Shown here piece after piece: positions 1 through 6,718 of a stretch of DNA of 11,554 nt. Position numbers and translations under genes: made by a program. Source of the stretch: GCA-2730975 sp937893275 (GTDB lineage: Bacteria; Verrucomicrobiota; Verrucomicrobiia; Opitutales; Seribacteraceae). Every line of letters starts with the position of its first letter. Within the stretch, counting starts at the first letter, position 1. Location: positions 1 to 11,554 of the forward strand of contig CAXAHJ010000114.1 of assembly GCA_963968595.1 (NCBI GenBank), written 5' to 3'. A model generated the notes under the pieces. That model saw only the letters and a program-made list of their open reading frames with translations, ran no database searches and was not told the origin of the DNA.

Positions 1-479
1 TCAAGTCCGATATTTCGCGGGTTGCGACTTATCAAATCGCGTCCGAAGGCGGCACGGCTCCCACCAACAATCTTTCCAAGCGGATCGGACTCACCCAAGA
101 CCTTCACCAGTTGAGTCATTCCGCGGCCAAAGGAAAGGAAGGCTTCAAGGATTGGGGCATCTGGGATCAATTCGTGGCCAAGCAATTGGCTTACTTCATT
201 AATCGTCTCAAGGAAACCCCCGAGGGTGACGGTAGTTTGCTCGATCGCACTCTCATCTTTCAGGGAGCGGCGACCTCAAGGGTTCACGACAATACCAATT
301 TTCCGATCATCATGGCCGGTGGAAAGCAAATGGGGCACAAGGCCGGTCAATTCATCACCTACGATGAGAAGAAGAACGCTTTGTCCAACCTGTTTGCCCG
401 AATTGGTAATGCAATGGACGTCCCTATGGAAAATTTTGGGGACAGCAGCGGAATACCGATGACCGAGCTGTTCGGCTGA
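1..479 (+). CDS. DUF1552 family protein, C-terminal part (5' end outside window)
   Basis: The reading frame is open from position 3, the left edge, to the TGA at 477-479, giving 158 residues. A TTG at 111 could be taken as a start, but homology-like sequence runs upstream of it (RVATYQI at visible residues 6-12), so the gene continues off the window. Features typical of the DUF1552 C-terminus are the DLHQLSH stretch, the phrase GSLLDRT followed by a short strand, an H..N.P..MAGG segment, LSNL and the closing FGDSSG. DUF1552 proteins are usually over 400 residues and often carry a Tat signal. They are commonly encoded next to multi-domain cytochrome proteins (DUF1587/1592/1595), which would lie to the left, outside this window. 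No reaction has been established for the family as far as I know. The gene converges on the PhoD-like gene with 68 bases between the stop codons. The family call is firm; function is unknown. Confidence 0.85.
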   Translation, partial: KSDISRVATYQIASEGGTAPTNNLSKRIGLTQDLHQLSHSAAKGKEGFKDWGIWDQFVAKQLAYFINRLKETPEGDGSLLDRTLIFQGAATSRVHDNTNFPIIMAGGKQMGHKAGQFITYDEKKNALSNLFARIGNAMDVPMENFGDSSGIPMTELFG

Positions 480-547
480 TCAAACTATCCCCCGCCCAGT
501 CCAGCGGATTTTCAAATCAGGTAAACGGTAGGGTAAGCTTTGGGGTC

Positions 548-1918
548 TTACTTGACTTGCAGTTCGCTCAGCTTGAGTTCGAGTGAATGCACGGCTTCCC
601 CGTCAATGCTTATGACCGAGTATTTGAACGTCGGGTCCTTTGCCGTGAGGTCGAAGTCGACCCGCCCGAAGGATTGCTTCTTGTTGTAGCCGAATAGGGA
701 GTGTTTGATCAATCCGTGCACGTGCTGGTTGGTTAACCTGGAGGACTGGCACTCGTAGAGGGGATACATTCCCTCGATTCCGGTATCGATCTTGTACGCG
801 TCCGAGCGGTGACGGTCGGCGGACAGGATGACGACCCCGGGTATCTTTTCCTTGGCGATAAACTGGAAGATCTTTTGGCGTTCGCCTTCAAACCCGTCCC
901 ATGTGTCTTTGGATCCCGGCTTGACCTTCGGGGTAACTGGAACGTTTGTGCAGAACACGGTGAAGGTTGCGGGTTCCTTGAGGGTCTTCTTGAGCCACTT
1001 TATCTGAGCGGATCCGAGCATGGAAGGGGTTTTCCCCTTGGGCGACTCGCGGTAATAACGCCCGTCAATGAGGACGAAGTGTACCTTCCCAATCCAGAAG
1101 TCGAACCAGCAACCAGGCTGCTTCTCGCCGCCCCCGTAGTAGGGGTTGTCCCAGTTGTCTTTGAACACGTTCCATACGTCGCGCTTCCAGGTGGGTTCCT
1201 CGATCGCCGGACCGCCCCAGCCGTCGTTGGTGGTGAAATCGTGGTCGTCCCAAATGGCGTAAATGGGGACCTTCTTGGCCAGTTTTGACCACTCGGGCTG
1301 GCTCTGGCGGCGGTAGTAGTGAAAAAGCTGCATCTCCGGAGTCTTTGGGTCGTCGATGTAGACGTTGTCACCGAGCAGGAGGAGGGCCCGCGGATCGATC
1401 GCTCCTATTGTATCCCACATCCGCTCGTGCGGGGGGACGTATCCGGCTCCTCCGCCGAAGGCGATGGTGAACTTGTCTGAAGGAGCGTCTTTCTTCAGCG
1501 AAGTGTCGGCTAGAGTACGTTCCCAAGGCCAAGTCTTGGCATCGAACTTCCAGGCGTTCGGTTTGTCGAGTGCAAGGTCGATGAGCATTTGAGTCTGTTC
1601 CGGGTTTACCTTCTTGTCCGTAGTCGACTTAAGGTAGGCGATGGCCTCCTTCTTCTTTCCCTTCAGGATGAGCTTGAGGGCGTGGGGATGAATGCGCTTT
1701 GCCTGATTTCCTTTTTCAGGTTTCTCGTTGTTGACTCTTGGATTGGAGGCTTGGGCAAAAAGTCCGGAGGCACTCATCATGGCTAAGGTGACGAACAGAG
1801 AGAGGCACGTTTTGAGGATAGGCAGGCTTTTTCTTTTTCTCATGGGCTTGGAAGTCTTTTCAGGTAGAGTTCTTTTGCCAACTCGCTTTAGGTTATGGTC
1901 TGAATATTGGAACGGCAT
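548..1918 (-). CDS. PhoD-like secreted metallophosphatase (alkaline phosphatase D family)
   Basis: A 456-residue exported metallophosphoesterase that probably hydrolyses phosphomono- or diesters outside the cytoplasm. Metal-binding motifs are in the expected order: GDNVYIDD (183-190), WDDHDF (223-228) and a late SADRH (366-370). The segment KVHFVLIDGRYYRE (278-291) is also typical of PhoD relatives. The first motif reads FGGGAGY (154-160), without the Cys or Ser common in classical PhoD (FGSCA). Residues 75-115 look like a helical hairpin before the catalytic domain. The start is uncertain. The ATG at 1918 overlaps the upstream stop as TAATG, which favours translational coupling, but it puts 25 polar residues in front of a normal signal peptide. 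That signal begins MRKRKS at the ATG at 1843 and ends near FAQA (53-56). Neither start has a strong Shine-Dalgarno sequence. The gene is the last of the minus-strand block. The family call is solid; the substrate is not known. Confidence 0.85.
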   Translation of the reverse strand: MPFQYSDHNLKRVGKRTLPEKTSKPMRKRKSLPILKTCLSLFVTLAMMSASGLFAQASNPRVNNEKPEKGNQAKRIHPHALKLILKGKKKEAIAYLKSTTDKKVNPEQTQMLIDLALDKPNAWKFDAKTWPWERTLADTSLKKDAPSDKFTIAFGGGAGYVPPHERMWDTIGAIDPRALLLLGDNVYIDDPKTPEMQLFHYYRRQSQPEWSKLAKKVPIYAIWDDHDFTTNDGWGGPAIEEPTWKRDVWNVFKDNWDNPYYGGGEKQPGCWFDFWIGKVHFVLIDGRYYRESPKGKTPSMLGSAQIKWLKKTLKEPATFTVFCTNVPVTPKVKPGSKDTWDGFEGERQKIFQFIAKEKIPGVVILSADRHRSDAYKIDTGIEGMYPLYECQSSRLTNQHVHGLIKHSLFGYNKKQSFGRVDFDLTAKDPTFKYSVISIDGEAVHSLELKLSELQVK

Positions 1919-3036
1919 TACCCGTCGCTCTTCAATAGATCCTGCATGGCCTCGGCAAAGGCCTTGCCGACCAGAATGAAGAAGCGACCTTCGCCACTGT
2001 AGTGAAATCCTTTATTGGACATAGCCCGGCCCAGCATCGCGCGTTCTTTCTCGGTGATCGGATTCTTTTTGAAGTTCCGATCGTATTCGGGCAACCAACC
2101 ACCTGCAGTCAGAGCAACTACCCGGGGGTCCAATAGAGGCGCGGTTTCGATTGCTTTCGCATTCCCTTCGAATTCGGGAACGCGGTTGATGAATCGCTGA
2201 CCTTCGCGGACCTCCTTTTGCTTGGGGTTATGCTCGTTGTTTGGGCCGTTCACTCCCATGACGCCGACGACGACTTTCATGTCCGGGGCCTTGAACTCGG
2301 ATCTGACGTCTTTGATTAGGTGGACGAGGTTGGCCCCGTACTGTTTTCGGCCAGTGGGGTCGAACATATCGTTGAATCCTTGGAACCATACGAATCCGGC
2401 GATTTCGTATCCTGTCTTCTCGTCATAGTCCGGGTAATGCTCCTTTAGGTTGTCAAGTGTCTTGCGTACGTACCGGATCATGTTGCGGTATTGCAAGCCG
2501 ACCACCGGTTCGACCCTGCCATCGTTCCATTTGTCGGCCACTTCCTTCGTCAAAATCTTTTCGTCCAGTTTCTCGACACCCGTCTTTCCGGCGCTCGGCG
2601 GACGGAAGTTGACGTAAAGGCTCTGACCTCCGGGAGCATATTTGATTAGTAGAACTTGTTCCTCAAACGCCTCGCCGACATAATGGCCGAAGGCATATTC
2701 CGGCCCGATGTTGCTTCCAAGCTTGTCATAGTTGCGACGCCCTCCGAAACCGGTTTGTAGCTTGTCGTGCACGCCGGCATTGGAGACCCATACGTCGTCG
2801 CGTGTCATCAGTTCTTTCCCATCTGGTTTGAAGATCTTCAACAACGCTGCCCGGGGCGGGTCCAAGTCTTCCCCTAAAAAATCAATCGTCCGGACATGAG
2901 CCTGTCCGTCCATGTTGGATTGACCTGCTAGGATGAACACCTTCAGCTTGGAAGGTTTGGCAAAAAGCTCCGGTCCGGTTGCGGCGGCCGCGAACAGCGA
3001 GAAGATCAGAAGGGTGAGCAGGTTGTATTTGTTCAT
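1918..3036 (-). CDS. SASA-family carbohydrate esterase (sialate O-acetylesterase-like, DUF303)
   Basis: A 372-residue secreted SGNH-type esterase expected to remove acetyl or similar acyl groups from carbohydrates. A hydrophobic signal peptide spans roughly residues 1-26 and ends near LFAKP. Block I is ILAGQSNMDG (35-44), with Ser40 as the likely nucleophile. An APGGQSL segment follows at 134-140. The WFQGFND motif (217-223) corresponds to the WxQGxxD block of the family, and the C-terminal FHYSGEG (344-350) supplies the probable catalytic His345. Length is normal for a stand-alone SASA domain. The ATG at 3036 lies directly after two in-frame stops (TAATAA) belonging to an upstream relic, and no good Shine-Dalgarno sequence is seen. 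Its own TAA overlaps the next gene's ATG by one base, so the pair is probably co-expressed. PVC genomes carry many such esterases, often near sulfatases and glycan-degrading genes. 'Sialate' is only the family name; the true substrate is open. Confidence 0.85.
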   Translation of the reverse strand: MNKYNLLTLLIFSLFAAAATGPELFAKPSKLKVFILAGQSNMDGQAHVRTIDFLGEDLDPPRAALLKIFKPDGKELMTRDDVWVSNAGVHDKLQTGFGGRRNYDKLGSNIGPEYAFGHYVGEAFEEQVLLIKYAPGGQSLYVNFRPPSAGKTGVEKLDEKILTKEVADKWNDGRVEPVVGLQYRNMIRYVRKTLDNLKEHYPDYDEKTGYEIAGFVWFQGFNDMFDPTGRKQYGANLVHLIKDVRSEFKAPDMKVVVGVMGVNGPNNEHNPKQKEVREGQRFINRVPEFEGNAKAIETAPLLDPRVVALTAGGWLPEYDRNFKKNPITEKERAMLGRAMSNKGFHYSGEGRFFILVGKAFAEAMQDLLKSDG

Positions 3037-3039
3037 TTA

Positions 3040-3117
3040 TTAGATGATGTTTTGCATCCAAACACTGGCCGTTTCCCTGGATGGACTGTCCGAATGAGGC
3101 CAAAGGTCGGCGAAGAG
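3040..3117 (-). pseudogene. Orphan gene-tail relic resembling the 3' end of the gene at 11356
   Basis: Between the esterase and the PSCyt1-WD40 gene there is a short open stretch without its own start. It reads LFADLWPHSDSPSRETASVW followed by MQNII and two stops (3042-3037). An in-frame TAA at 3138-3136 closes it upstream. It aligns without gaps to the C-terminus of the partial gene at the right edge (TDLWAHRDSSTRKTARAW). Shared residues include DLW, H, DS, R, TA, W and Q. By hand count about 49 of 69 bases match (about 71%). Similarity begins abruptly at DLW; the codons before it do not match. This looks like the remains of a truncated paralogue. It is too short for a domain assignment, and a coincidental conserved tail cannot be fully excluded. 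Confidence 0.55.
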
Positions 3118-3146
3118 CTTGTTTTTCCTGTAGTTTTAGTTCTCCC

Positions 3147-4514
3147 TCAATTTTTTTCCAAAGATATCTTCGTGGGTTCGATCAACTCATATCCCGGGAG
3201 GGCAAAAAAGGAATGAATGGCTTTGGCGTCAGACTGGTTCCAGATGTGAATCCTTCCATTGAAACCAGAGGAAGCCACAAGTTTGTTAAACGAATCAAAG
3301 GCAATCGATAGGGCCCAATCCTCATGGCCTGTGAATTGGTGCCGCTGCTTTCCTTCCTGAAGGGAGTATTCGTAGGCAATCTTATCGTCCGAGCTAATGA
3401 ACACAGACTTTCCACGAGAAAGAATCTTATGAGCCCGCCCACCAAATCGATGAATGTCCCTACTTTTCTTTCCATCCTCTATTCTCCAAAGAAGCAGAAG
3501 TTTGTCATCACTTGCGGAGTAGACTTGTTTCCCATCCGGGTGAAAGGCAACTCCGTTTACCGACCCCGAATGTCCGGAGAAAGTAACTACTCGCTTGCCA
3601 CTGTCTAGATCAAAGACTTTGGCCGTCTTGTCCCGACTGGCCGAGGCCAGTCTCTTGCCGTCCGAACTCCAAGTCACGGCATTAACCCAGTCCGAATGGT
3701 TTGCGAAAGTTTTAAAAATCCCCCATTTCTGTTCGCGCTTTTCAAAAACACGAATCCGTCCATCGGTCGATGCCGTTGCCAACTTGGTTCCATCTGGTGA
3801 GAAGCGGGCATCCAAGGCAACGTCCGGAGTGCGCGCAAGCACTTCGAGGAGTTTGCCATTGGCTGTATCCAGAAGCCGAACCTCCCCGTAAAGACCAGGT
3901 GCGCCACAGGCAACGGCCAACAAACGACCATTAGGCGACAAATCAATCGCATAGGATCGCTGTCCGACATTGCCAATGCGGCGAAGTAGTTTTCCGTCCT
4001 TTGGGTTCCAGACGGTGATCTCGTGGTAACCTCCCACAAAAAGCTCATTTCCATCCGCACCATAGGCCAAAGCCTGAATGGGGATTCTTGAGGAATATTT
4101 CTCAGGTGATCTTGGGTGGACAGGGGGAGGGATTATGGAGGCAAGAGAGGCGTCTTTTTCACCATCGAAATTCGAACCTTCCTCAATCCAACGCTTGAAC
4201 AAGGCAATTTGCTTACTGGAAAGCGGGTCCCCCTCCGATGGCATTCGCTCATCTTTGTCATCGGTGGTCAAACGGTAATAAACCTCGCTTTCATCAAGGT
4301 TCCGCGGAGTAAATCCGGGATTGTCACTCGCTCCCTTGGCAATGGCCCGCAAATAAGTGTCTACTCTGTATTTCCCTTTCGCCTTCTTGGGCCCATGGCA
4401 GGACTGGCACTTAGTGAGTAGTATCGGTGCCAAGTCTTTGCTGAAACTTACTTGAACCGCATGAACTTGATGGCTAAGAATACAGGCTGAGAAAAAAGTG
4501 AAGATTCGCCTCAT
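3147..4514 (-). CDS. Secreted PSCyt1 cytochrome c-WD40 propeller protein
   Basis: A 455-residue exported protein with two parts. After a signal peptide (about 1-19, ending VHA) comes a planctomycete cytochrome c domain (PSCyt1): SFSKDLAPIL, then the haem-attachment motif CQSCH (36-40), then GKYRVDTYLRAIAKG. RMPSEGDPLSS (90-100) follows, with Met91 a plausible distal haem ligand, and FKRWIEEG closes the domain. Residues about 145-440 form WD40-type blades, recognisable by phrases such as FSPDGTKLATASTDG (238-252), WSSDGKRLASASRD (282-295), FHPDGKQVYSASDD (324-337) and the GH...W ends at 314 and 396. The cytochrome part probably transfers electrons, and the propeller probably holds partner proteins. 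Nine bases separate it from the DUF1549/DUF1553 gene upstream, so it is the last gene of the five-gene operon. No clear Shine-Dalgarno sequence. Domain calls are firm; the role is inferred. Confidence 0.88.
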   Translation of the reverse strand: MRRIFTFFSACILSHQVHAVQVSFSKDLAPILLTKCQSCHGPKKAKGKYRVDTYLRAIAKGASDNPGFTPRNLDESEVYYRLTTDDKDERMPSEGDPLSSKQIALFKRWIEEGSNFDGEKDASLASIIPPPVHPRSPEKYSSRIPIQALAYGADGNELFVGGYHEITVWNPKDGKLLRRIGNVGQRSYAIDLSPNGRLLAVACGAPGLYGEVRLLDTANGKLLEVLARTPDVALDARFSPDGTKLATASTDGRIRVFEKREQKWGIFKTFANHSDWVNAVTWSSDGKRLASASRDKTAKVFDLDSGKRVVTFSGHSGSVNGVAFHPDGKQVYSASDDKLLLLWRIEDGKKSRDIHRFGGRAHKILSRGKSVFISSDDKIAYEYSLQEGKQRHQFTGHEDWALSIAFDSFNKLVASSGFNGRIHIWNQSDAKAIHSFFALPGYELIEPTKISLEKN

Positions 4515-4523
4515 TGTCTGGAT

Positions 4524-6701
4524 TCAATGATTAAAGAGAAATTCATTGCGATTGAGAATAGCCCAGCATAGGTCCTCCAATGCCTTGCCCTTGTCCGTTG
4601 CCTTCTCCAGATAGGCCAAAGCTATTGCCTTCTCCTTTTCATTGGGGAATCGGGAAAGTGAAGACAGATGCAGATTTTCTACGATTTCAGATAAAGGTTT
4701 CTTGGCTGAAAGAGACTTTCTAAATAGTGAGTCGCCAGCCGTCAGCATACTATTGAAAAGTTTGCCGTTAAAGAGCTGCAATGCCTGACCAAGCCCAGCA
4801 TCGCCAGCCCGCTCGCAAGAGCAGACTGTTTGTCGTTCGGGTTGCCCGAAAACCTTAAGAAACTCAATGTCGCCGATCATGGAGCGATTCTTTTGGGCAA
4901 GATCAGGCGCCGGCAGGTGAACGGCCTTGACCGTAACGGGAACACCACTAAATTTCATTGGCTTGCCAGTGACTTGCCCCAAGGCATCTACAAGCTGCTC
5001 CGCCTCAAGGCGTCGGGGTTGGCGAAAGGAGAAAAAACGGGCATCGTCCCGGTTAAACTCATTGGACTCTCCGGACGTCTGGTATGCGTTGCTGTTGACG
5101 ATTTTTCGAATAAGAGCGCGACGATTAAATCCGCTTTTGACGAAATCTTTCGCAAGTGCCTCCAAGAGAGGCTCGTTTGAGGGAGGATTCGTGTCACGAA
5201 AATCATCAAAGGGTTCGACGATGCCTATCCCCATTAGAGATGCCCAGATACGATTAACCTCCACTTTGGCAAAAAACGGATTACCCGGCTTGGTCAACCA
5301 TTCGGCGAAAACTTGCCGGCGATCCTTGTCTGGAGGAAACTCAAAGGTACCCGTATCGGGCACCCAGGGAGGCAAGTGCTTACCGGTGACGGGATGCCGA
5401 ACCTCACCTTCCTTGGCATTCCATACAAAGGTTTCTTCACTTTTACCAAGCTTTTTGGTCTTTGTGCGGGCAAAAAAAGAAGTGAGGCCATAATAGTTGT
5501 CCTGCGTCCATCGCTCGAAGGGATGGTTATGGCATTTTGCGCACTGGATTCGGGAACCTAGAAAAAGCTGTGACGTCGACTCCATGGCATCTTCGGCATT
5601 AATTGTCGTGCGGATGAAATTAGCCTCGGGGTTCAACAAAGAACTGCCTTTTGCGGTCAGTAAATCACGGGCGAATTCGTCGTAGGGCTGATTGGTGGCA
5701 ATTGATCGTTCAAGCCAATCGGCAAATTTATATACGGCACCCTCGCCAATCTGTTTCCTCGAAAGACGAAGAAGGTCCCCCCATTTGCGCGCCCAATATT
5801 TTGCATAGTCGGGAGAATCGAGCAAACGATCAATCAGTTGCGACCGCTTGTCCTTAGCTTCATCCGCGAGAAAGGTTTGAACCACTGCCGCTTTAGGAAG
5901 TAGTCCCGTCAGGTCGAGGTGGATTCGGCGGATAAAGGTGGAGTCGGAAATCAAGGGGGAGGGCGCGTAATGCAGGAGACGAAGCTTGGCGAGAACCTTC
6001 TCGTCAACGTAGTTCACGGGAGATGGGGCCTTCCAGGCAAAGCCCTCGGGCTTTCGTGAAAAGGTTATGTGAATACTTTGTACTTGCTCCAGGTACCGAA
6101 CGAGAATTGCCGCCTGACCACGATTTTTTCCCGTAACCTTTCCCGCGGGATTTACAACCGCGACATTTTCATTTGAGGTTGTGAAAACAGCAAGACGGGT
6201 CACGTCCCGCGAAGAGCCATCTGAAAAAGTAGCCCTGGCAGAGAGTTGGAGATTAAATTCAGGCCACTTCAACAGCTTTGATCCTCCGGGGAGAATCTCC
6301 AGTTTGACACATTTGGCTTCATCCTCCGGAGTCGGACAACCTTCGCGAATCCAATCACGAATAAGGTTGTATTCGAAACTATCGACTTTAAGGCGTTGTC
6401 CCCCCTCATGGGCAATGGCCATTGTGGGTTTCAAGAGGAGAAGACTTTTGCTGGGTTCAATTGGATTGATTCTCCTACCCAATTCCTCGCGAAAGATCGT
6501 ATGGGAATCAAGAGATGGATCGAAAGCTCGAAGAGACAGCCGAAAGTGACCTTTACCATGGGGTGAACCATGGCAACTGCCTTGGCTACAACCTTGCTTT
6601 GATAAAATCGGAAGCACTTCGTGGTTAAATGAAATCTTCGGCTTGCCCCCACAGGTAAGCCCCAGGAAAAGGAGGGAAAAGACTGGATAAATAATTTTCA
6701 T
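4524..6701 (-). CDS. DUF1549/DUF1553 (PSCyt2-PSD1) protein with Ig-like domain and two haem-type motifs
   Basis: A 725-residue secreted protein. A signal peptide covers about 1-19. A Cys sits at 17, but the preceding residues are not a canonical lipobox. An N-terminal cytochrome-like region contains GCSQGSCHGS (37-46), a C-x4-CH haem-type motif usual in this family. Residues about 148-215 resemble a bacterial Ig-like (BIG2) fold: ATFSDGSSRDVTRLAVF, NPAGKVTG. DUF1549 starts at YVDEKVLAKL (231-240) and includes FIRRIHLDLTGLLP (256-269). It leads to CAKCHNHPFERW (387-398), a canonical CxxCH motif. DUF1553 follows from about 460 (FAEWLTKPGNPFFAKVEVNR), with NSNAYQTSG (536-544), CSCERAG (627-633) and the usual end NRNEFLFNH. 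Domain order is complete. The family has no established reaction; the haem motifs suggest redox or electron-transfer activity outside the cytoplasm. Members are frequently encoded next to DUF1501, as here. Confidence 0.9.
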   Translation of the reverse strand: MKIIYPVFSLLFLGLTCGGKPKISFNHEVLPILSKQGCSQGSCHGSPHGKGHFRLSLRAFDPSLDSHTIFREELGRRINPIEPSKSLLLLKPTMAIAHEGGQRLKVDSFEYNLIRDWIREGCPTPEDEAKCVKLEILPGGSKLLKWPEFNLQLSARATFSDGSSRDVTRLAVFTTSNENVAVVNPAGKVTGKNRGQAAILVRYLEQVQSIHITFSRKPEGFAWKAPSPVNYVDEKVLAKLRLLHYAPSPLISDSTFIRRIHLDLTGLLPKAAVVQTFLADEAKDKRSQLIDRLLDSPDYAKYWARKWGDLLRLSRKQIGEGAVYKFADWLERSIATNQPYDEFARDLLTAKGSSLLNPEANFIRTTINAEDAMESTSQLFLGSRIQCAKCHNHPFERWTQDNYYGLTSFFARTKTKKLGKSEETFVWNAKEGEVRHPVTGKHLPPWVPDTGTFEFPPDKDRRQVFAEWLTKPGNPFFAKVEVNRIWASLMGIGIVEPFDDFRDTNPPSNEPLLEALAKDFVKSGFNRRALIRKIVNSNAYQTSGESNEFNRDDARFFSFRQPRRLEAEQLVDALGQVTGKPMKFSGVPVTVKAVHLPAPDLAQKNRSMIGDIEFLKVFGQPERQTVCSCERAGDAGLGQALQLFNGKLFNSMLTAGDSLFRKSLSAKKPLSEIVENLHLSSLSRFPNEKEKAIALAYLEKATDKGKALEDLCWAILNRNEFLFNH

Positions 6702-6718
6702 ATAAATCTTTTCTTCGA

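Noticed and set aside
533..551. GTAAG/CTTAC inverted repeat between the convergent DUF1552 and PhoD-like genes, considered as a shared terminator
   Set aside because: The stem is only five base pairs with a nine-base loop, it overlaps the PhoD-like stop codon, and no T-run follows on either strand.
809..1288. Plus-strand open frame (159 codons) opposite the PhoD-like gene
   Set aside because: It is fully antisense to the metal-binding region of the phosphatase; its Val/Gly-rich translation mirrors the other strand and no independent gene signals were seen.
4927..5493. Long plus-strand open frame (188 codons) opposite the DUF1549/DUF1553 gene
   Set aside because: It lies wholly antisense to a gene with clear family motifs, and its translation is Ser/Arg/Lys-rich with no domain character. 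It is a shadow of codon bias on the other strand.
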